Shown here piece by piece: positions 5,485 through 8,378 of a DNA stretch of 8,378 bases. A model generated the notes under the pieces. The model had not been told where the DNA came from and searched no databases. It saw only the letters and a program-made list of their open reading frames with translations. Source of the DNA: Myxococcota bacterium. Its GTDB lineage: Bacteria > Myxococcota_A > UBA9160 > PR03. The DNA is taken from positions 1 through 8,378 of the forward strand of contig JASJBO010000314.1 in the NCBI GenBank assembly GCA_030066475.1, written 5' to 3'. The translations under genes were made by a program, and so were the position numbers. How positions within the stretch are numbered: position 1 is the stretch's first letter; each line of letters starts with the position of its first letter.

Positions 5485-7758
5485 ATGTCGGCGCACGCAG
5501 AGCGCTCGCATTCGCTGACCGACGCGGTCGAGAGCGAGCTCAGCCGGGCCGCCACCGACGGCGAACGAGTCATCGCGGTCGGCCGCCTGGCGCTCGGCAC
5601 CCTGGGCATGCTGCGCTCGGTGGTGCTCTGGCTCACGCTCGACTACCCGGACCTCGAGCTCGGCGCCTGGATCTCGACGCTCTCCTTCGCCGCCGTCATT
5701 GCCTTCTCGGTGTTCGTCCTGGTCCGCTACCGCGCGCGCAACGCCCCGGCGACGGTGCTGCTCTCCTCCGTCGCCCTCGATGCGCTGGTCTGCTTCGCGG
5801 CCCTCGCGACCAATTCGCTCTCGCCCTCCGAGGGCTACCGGGGCCTGCTCTTCAAGCCCGACCCGGCCTCGATCGTGATCATCGTGATCGCGGCGGGGCT
5901 GCGCCTGTCGGTCTCTGCGAGCCTGCTGGGCGGCGGGCTGGCGCTCGCCTCGATCGCGGGGCTGGTCGGTCTCGACACCGTGCTCCACGGCCCGCTCGAC
6001 GCCGCGGGCACCGAGCGTCTCACGGGCCTCGTCACGCTGGTGGTCGGGGCCGCGGCCGTGGCGACCGTGACGGCATGGCGGACGCGCGCCCTGGCCCACG
6101 CCGGGGCCCTGCGCACGCTGGAGTCGCTGCGCGGAGGCCAACGCGTGGGGACGCTGCTCGAGCGCCACGGGGACCTGCGCTCGCGGCTCGCGTCGGCGGC
6201 GGAGGCTGCCCGGGTGCTGCGCCGCGGCACGGAGCGGGGCGGCGCTGGGGCGCGCCCGGATGCGGAGCTTCGCGAGGTCGTCGAGCAGCTCGCCGACGAC
6301 CTCGGCGAGGTCAACGAGTTCCTGGGCGGCGTGCAGGAGCGCTCCCGGATCGACGTCTTCGCGTTGCTCGAGCCGGAGCGCGTGGCCGTGGCCGAGGCCG
6401 CGGCCCGCGTCCTGGCGCAGCTGCGCCTGCGCTTTCGCGGCACGAGGCTCTCGCTGGCCGACGGCCCGCCGGGCGCGCACGTGTGGCTGCGGGGTGGGGC
6501 GGAGGCGCTCGAGCGCTTGCTCCAGAACCTGGTGGTCAACGCCTGCGAGGGCGACGGGGTGCGGCGGGCGCGGCACGTCGAGCTCCGCATCGTGCCCGCC
6601 GCCGAGGCGCGGCTGGCGATCGAGGTGCGCGACGACGGTCCGGGCCTGCCGAGCGAGGTGCTGGCGGCGGCGGGCGAGCGCACCCGCTCGACCAAGCCCT
6701 GGGGCTCCGGGATGGGGCTCGGGCTCGTGCGCCGGGCCGTCGAGTCGAGCGGCGGCCGCCTCGCCCTCGCCAACGACCCGCAGGCCGGGGCCTGCGCGCG
6801 GGTCGAGTTGATCGCGTCGGAGCAGGTGCCGGCGCCCCTGCATGCCCGCCCGACCGAGACGGCGCTCGCCGAGCTGCTGTCCGCGTCGACCACGCAGGGC
6901 GAGCGCGCCGTCGCCCTCGGACGCATGGCGATCGGCGCCGTGGCGCTGGCGCGCTCGGTCTGGATCTGGACGCAGATCGGCCGAGACCTGGCTTCCGGTC
7001 CCGCCCCGGTCTCGTACTCGCTGGGTGTCGTCGCCGGCGCCTTCTCGATCTACACGCTCCTGCGGCTGCGCGACCGGCGCGCCTCGCGGCGGCTGCTGTT
7101 CACCTCGATGCTCGTCGACGGAGCGGTCTGCGGCATCGCGATCGGGACGAACGTCTTCTGGCCCTGGCCCGGCTACGACGGCATCGTGGAGACGCAGGAC
7201 CTGACGTTGCTGCTGATCCCGGTGCTCGTGGCCGGCCTGCGCCTCTCGACCGGCGTGGCGGCGGCGAGCGGTCTGCTGGGCCTCGTCTCCTTCGCTCTGC
7301 TGCTCGGGATCGACCTGCGCCGCAACGAGCTGCCGGTCGACAGCCTGTTCCTGCAGCACGCCTCGGCCGCGGGGGCAATCCTCGTCGCCGGCGCCTTTCT
7401 CGCGATCGTCGTGGCCTGGCGCACGCGCCGCATCGTCCACACCACGGCGGCCGCGGCCGCGGATGTCGAGCGGGCGGAGGCGCGCCTCGCGCTGCTGCTG
7501 CGCGACCACCACGATGTCGGCACATTGCTGTCCTCGGCGAGCCTCAACGCCGAGCTCGTCTGGCGCGCGCTCGAGGCAGGCAACGAGGCCCCGAGGCGCA
7601 CTCCGGCCGAGCTGCGCGACGCCTCCCGCCGCATCCGTCACGAGCTGCAAGTGGTGAACGAGTTCGTGGCGCGGATCAAGGAGCTGTACGGCGGCACGCG
7701 CGCCGCGCGCGAGGAGCCGGGAGCCGCGCCGGCGCCAACGACCGGCGCCCGGAGCTGA
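5485..7758 (+). CDS. Duplicated membrane histidine-kinase-like protein with one ATPase domain
   Basis: This is a 757-aa protein in four parts. Residues 8-200 hold about six membrane segments (near 31-51, 63-82, 90-109, 128-140, 143-163, 179-197). Residues 215-287 are a two-helix DHp-like region. Residues 290-446 are a HATPase_c domain with N-box (LLQNLVVNACEG, Asn348 and Asn352), G1 (DDGPG, 383-387) and G2 (TKPWGSGMGLGL, 403-414), all intact. Residues 454-735 repeat the membrane and DHp-like regions (segments near 474-496, 509-528, 538-556, 573-588, 589-609, 626-645) with no second ATPase domain. The halves align at a nearly constant offset of 446-448 residues, sharing GER, TN-x3-P-x2-GY-x-G, GLRLS, AWRTR and VNEF. 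At the H-box the first half reads RHGDLRSRL and the second HHDVGTLL, so only the second has His directly before the acidic residue. The start is the ATG, 23 bp after the regulator gene, its probable partner. The six-segment layout recalls RegB; its redox motifs were not seen. Confidence 0.88.
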   Translation: MSAHAERSHSLTDAVESELSRAATDGERVIAVGRLALGTLGMLRSVVLWLTLDYPDLELGAWISTLSFAAVIAFSVFVLVRYRARNAPATVLLSSVALDALVCFAALATNSLSPSEGYRGLLFKPDPASIVIIVIAAGLRLSVSASLLGGGLALASIAGLVGLDTVLHGPLDAAGTERLTGLVTLVVGAAAVATVTAWRTRALAHAGALRTLESLRGGQRVGTLLERHGDLRSRLASAAEAARVLRRGTERGGAGARPDAELREVVEQLADDLGEVNEFLGGVQERSRIDVFALLEPERVAVAEAAARVLAQLRLRFRGTRLSLADGPPGAHVWLRGGAEALERLLQNLVVNACEGDGVRRARHVELRIVPAAEARLAIEVRDDGPGLPSEVLAAAGERTRSTKPWGSGMGLGLVRRAVESSGGRLALANDPQAGACARVELIASEQVPAPLHARPTETALAELLSASTTQGERAVALGRMAIGAVALARSVWIWTQIGRDLASGPAPVSYSLGVVAGAFSIYTLLRLRDRRASRRLLFTSMLVDGAVCGIAIGTNVFWPWPGYDGIVETQDLTLLLIPVLVAGLRLSTGVAAASGLLGLVSFALLLGIDLRRNELPVDSLFLQHASAAGAILVAGAFLAIVVAWRTRRIVHTTAAAAADVERAEARLALLLRDHHDVGTLLSSASLNAELVWRALEAGNEAPRRTPAELRDASRRIRHELQVVNEFVARIKELYGGTRAAREEPGAAPAPTTGARS
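5506..6345 (+). repeat. Kinase internal duplication, first copy (membrane plus DHp-like)
   Basis: This encodes residues 8-287. The extracytoplasmic-side loop between segments 3 and 4 reads TNSLSPSEGYRG (109-120). His228 lies one residue before the aligned phospho-acceptor position, which is Gly229. Confidence 0.8.
6844..7689 (+). repeat. Kinase internal duplication, second copy (membrane plus DHp-like)
   Basis: This encodes residues 454-735. The matching loop reads TNVFWPWPGYDG (555-566). His676-Asp677 occupies the H-box position. The copy ends with the second DHp-like helix (VNEF at 724-727), then a short Ala/Pro-rich tail to the stop; no ATPase motifs follow. Confidence 0.8.
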
Positions 7759-7770
7759 GCGCCGGGCGCC
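7744..7770. terminator. Hairpin between convergent genes, possible terminator
   Basis: A perfect 9-bp inverted repeat (GGCGCCCGG at 7744-7752, CCGGGCGCC at 7762-7770) with a 9-nt loop holds the kinase stop codon. It lies at the convergent 3' ends of the kinase and the single receiver. There is no T-tract on either side, so it may be a structural 3' end and not a classical intrinsic terminator. GCCGGGCGCC recurs at 7786-7795, allowing an alternative pairing. Confidence 0.45.
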
Positions 7771-7773
7771 CCT

Positions 7774-8142
7774 TCACCCGTTGCCGCCGGGCGCCGCGCT
7801 CAGGGCCAGGGCCTCGTCCAGCGCGCGCTCCAGCCGGTCCGCGGTGATCGGCTTCTGCACGACCAGGCCGTAGTGGCCGCCGACGGCGATCTCGCGGCCC
7901 GCGCCGGCCGTGAGCGCGATCAAGGCCGGCCCCCGCTCGGGGCTCTCGTCGCGCAGCGCCTCGAGCAGCTCCCCGTCCACCTGATCGAGGTCGAACAGGA
8001 AGACCGCCGGCGCGCGCTCGCGGAGGGCGACGGCGGCCTCCGCGCTCGTGGCGCAGGAGCGGACCTCGTCGAAGCGACCCGCCAGCATGCGCCCGAGGCT
8101 CGCCCGCAGCGAGGCGTGGGCTTCCAGGACGAGGGCGCGCAT
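7774..8142 (-). CDS. Stand-alone receiver domain protein (CheY-like, altered acidic site)
   Basis: This is a 122-aa single receiver domain. Phospho-acceptor Asp51 (FLFDLD), Thr78 (LTAG) and Lys97 (QKP) are present. At the acidic pair the sequence is Glu7-Ala8, so the residue equivalent to CheY Asp13, a magnesium ligand, is Ala. The N-terminal 25 residues (ASLRxSLxRxLAxRFxEVR) are strikingly similar to residues 16-34 of the Fis-type regulator at 4895, which points to a duplicated receiver without an output domain. The ATG at 8142 places the first beta strand right at the N-terminus, as expected. The frame remains open upstream to 8328, but that extension is arginine/proline-rich without domain character and would run into the divergent gene. 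The gene converges on the kinase gene with a 15-bp gap. It could be a phosphate sink, a phosphorelay shuttle or a phosphorylation-impaired protein that works by binding; the sequence does not decide. Confidence 0.85.
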   Translation of the reverse strand: MRALVLEAHASLRASLGRMLAGRFDEVRSCATSAEAAVALRERAPAVFLFDLDQVDGELLEALRDESPERGPALIALTAGAGREIAVGGHYGLVVQKPITADRLERALDEALALSAAPGGNG

Positions 8143-8176
8143 TCCGCACGCGTAGCTCGGCCCGGACCGCGCCGGC

Positions 8177-8251
8177 AGGGCAAAGCTTCTTGCCCTCCCG
8201 CCGCGGGCACGCCGGGGGCAAGGATCCTGGCCCCCCGGCAAGAACGCTTGC
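8177..8251. promoter_or_regulatory. Three 14-bp dyads in the divergent intergenic region (candidate operators)
   Basis: GCAA-N6-TTGC occurs at 8180-8193 and 8238-8251, and a near copy, GCAA-N6-TGGC, at 8218-8231. The first is extended to 7-bp arms (8177-8183 with 8190-8196). The second is nested in a longer inverted repeat, GCCGGGGG (8211-8218) with CCCCCGGC (8232-8239). The sites lie between the divergent receiver gene and the gene starting at 8315, where an operator for both would be expected. Binding by the Fis-type regulator is a guess. Confidence 0.45.
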
Positions 8252-8273
8252 GGTTCCGGGCGCCGGGGGCTGC

Positions 8274-8295
8274 CGGTACAACTCGTTGGGTACCG
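8274..8295 (+). promoter_or_regulatory. Leader hairpin before the right-edge gene
   Basis: CGGTAC (8274-8279) pairs with GTACCG (8290-8295) over a 10-nt loop, ending 5 nt before the ribosome binding site. The right arm can instead pair, as ACCGCAA (8292-8298), with TTGCGGT (8248-8254). The two pairings exclude each other. It may be a coincidence or an RNA or DNA control element. Confidence 0.3.
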
Positions 8296-8300
8296 CAACT

Positions 8301-8307
8301 GGAGGAG
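8301..8307 (+). promoter_or_regulatory. Strong ribosome binding site of the right-edge gene
   Basis: GGAGGAG lies 7 nt before the ATG at 8315. This is the best Shine-Dalgarno match in the window and fixes the start of the next gene. Confidence 0.8.
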
Positions 8308-8314
8308 CCGGAAG

Positions 8315-8378
8315 ATGATCGGACGCACCGACTTCGTTCTGCCCTGCCTTCTCTCCTCGCTGACCCTGGCGCTCTCCC
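8315..8378 (+). CDS. Start of an exported protein gene (3' end outside window)
   Basis: Only 21 codons are visible: a short polar start with one Arg (MIGRTD), then a hydrophobic run (FVLPCLLSSLTLALS) typical of a signal peptide or membrane anchor. The strong ribosome binding site supports it. It is divergent from the single-receiver gene and shares with it the 172-bp region carrying the dyads. The product cannot be named. A Cys lies within the hydrophobic run, but a lipobox cannot be judged because the sequence ends. It could be another secreted repeat protein or something unrelated. Confidence 0.6.
   Translation, partial: MIGRTDFVLPCLLSSLTLALS

Noticed and set aside
6826..6844. A separate gene start for the second kinase half (in-frame GTG at 6826, or the ATG at 6842)
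   Set aside because: The ATG is out of frame with the second half. The GTG has GGAG only 3 nt upstream, which is too close. The frame continues without a break from the ATPase domain, so a fusion is the simpler reading; an internal start cannot be fully excluded.
5203..7650. Long minus-strand open frame (815 codons) opposite the kinase gene
   Set aside because: It is another GC-driven shadow. The plus strand carries clear kinase ATPase motifs and membrane segments; the minus frame shows only Arg/Gln/Ala-rich sequence.
8177..8239. Sigma-54 promoter on the minus strand (GG and GC elements in the dyads)
   Set aside because: The distance between GG and GC is 11 nt in both places, not the strict 10, and TGGCAC is not matched.
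8183..8294. HindIII, BamHI and KpnI sites in a row, as in a cloning linker
   Set aside because: They lie tens of bases apart within sequence of normal composition, and each is the centre of a natural dyad or hairpin; no vector sequence is visible.
8143..8328. Start of the single receiver at 8328 (184 aa)
   Set aside because: The extra 62 residues are Arg/Pro-rich with no domain and would cover the dyads and the strong ribosome binding site of the divergent gene. The receiver fold begins at the ATG at 8142.

Overview
The window is very GC-rich coding DNA (codon third positions are almost all G or C). It probably comes from a Gram-negative bacterium of a deltaproteobacterial type, such as Myxococcota or a relative. 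The support is indirect: Sec signal peptides, a RegA-like regulator with a Fis-type helix-turn-helix, and secreted repeat proteins of a style I associate with such genomes. No RNA gene, CRISPR array, insertion sequence or phage gene was seen.

Left part (1-4799): three tandem, same-strand paralogous genes, 9-10 bp apart, clearly one operon. Each encodes a secreted protein of about 575-585 residues (the first is cut by the window edge). The layout is a signal peptide, an N-terminal beta-rich module, exactly five Cys-containing repeats of 53-63 residues in the order A-A-B-B-B, and a C-terminal beta-sandwich-like domain of about 135 residues. All three have 18 cysteines at corresponding places in the mature or visible part. 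They look like disulfide-stapled surface or extracellular fibre-like proteins of unknown function.

Middle part (4895-7758): a two-gene signalling unit. The first gene is a receiver plus Fis-type HTH response regulator (RegA/PrrA/ActR-like, 188 aa). Twenty-three bp later comes a 757-aa membrane histidine-kinase-like protein built as an internal duplication. Each half has about six membrane segments and a two-helix DHp-like region, but only the first half is followed by an ATPase domain. In my alignment the ATPase-bearing half has Gly at the phospho-acceptor position, while the ATPase-less half has His-Asp there. The two halves may therefore have divided the labour of one kinase. This is the most unusual feature of the window.

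Right part (7774-8378): a convergent stand-alone receiver protein (122 aa) on the minus strand, a paralogue of the regulator's receiver domain that has lost a metal-binding acidic residue. Then a divergent intergenic region of 172 bp with three 14-bp dyads of the form GCAA-N6-T(T/G)GC and further hairpins. Last is the beginning of a further gene with a strong ribosome binding site and a signal-peptide-like start.

A working picture, which is inference: the kinase senses an envelope or membrane signal, passes phosphate to the Fis-type regulator and perhaps to the single receiver, and the regulator controls nearby genes such as the divergent pair at the right edge. Whether it controls the secreted repeat proteins cannot be told from the sequence.
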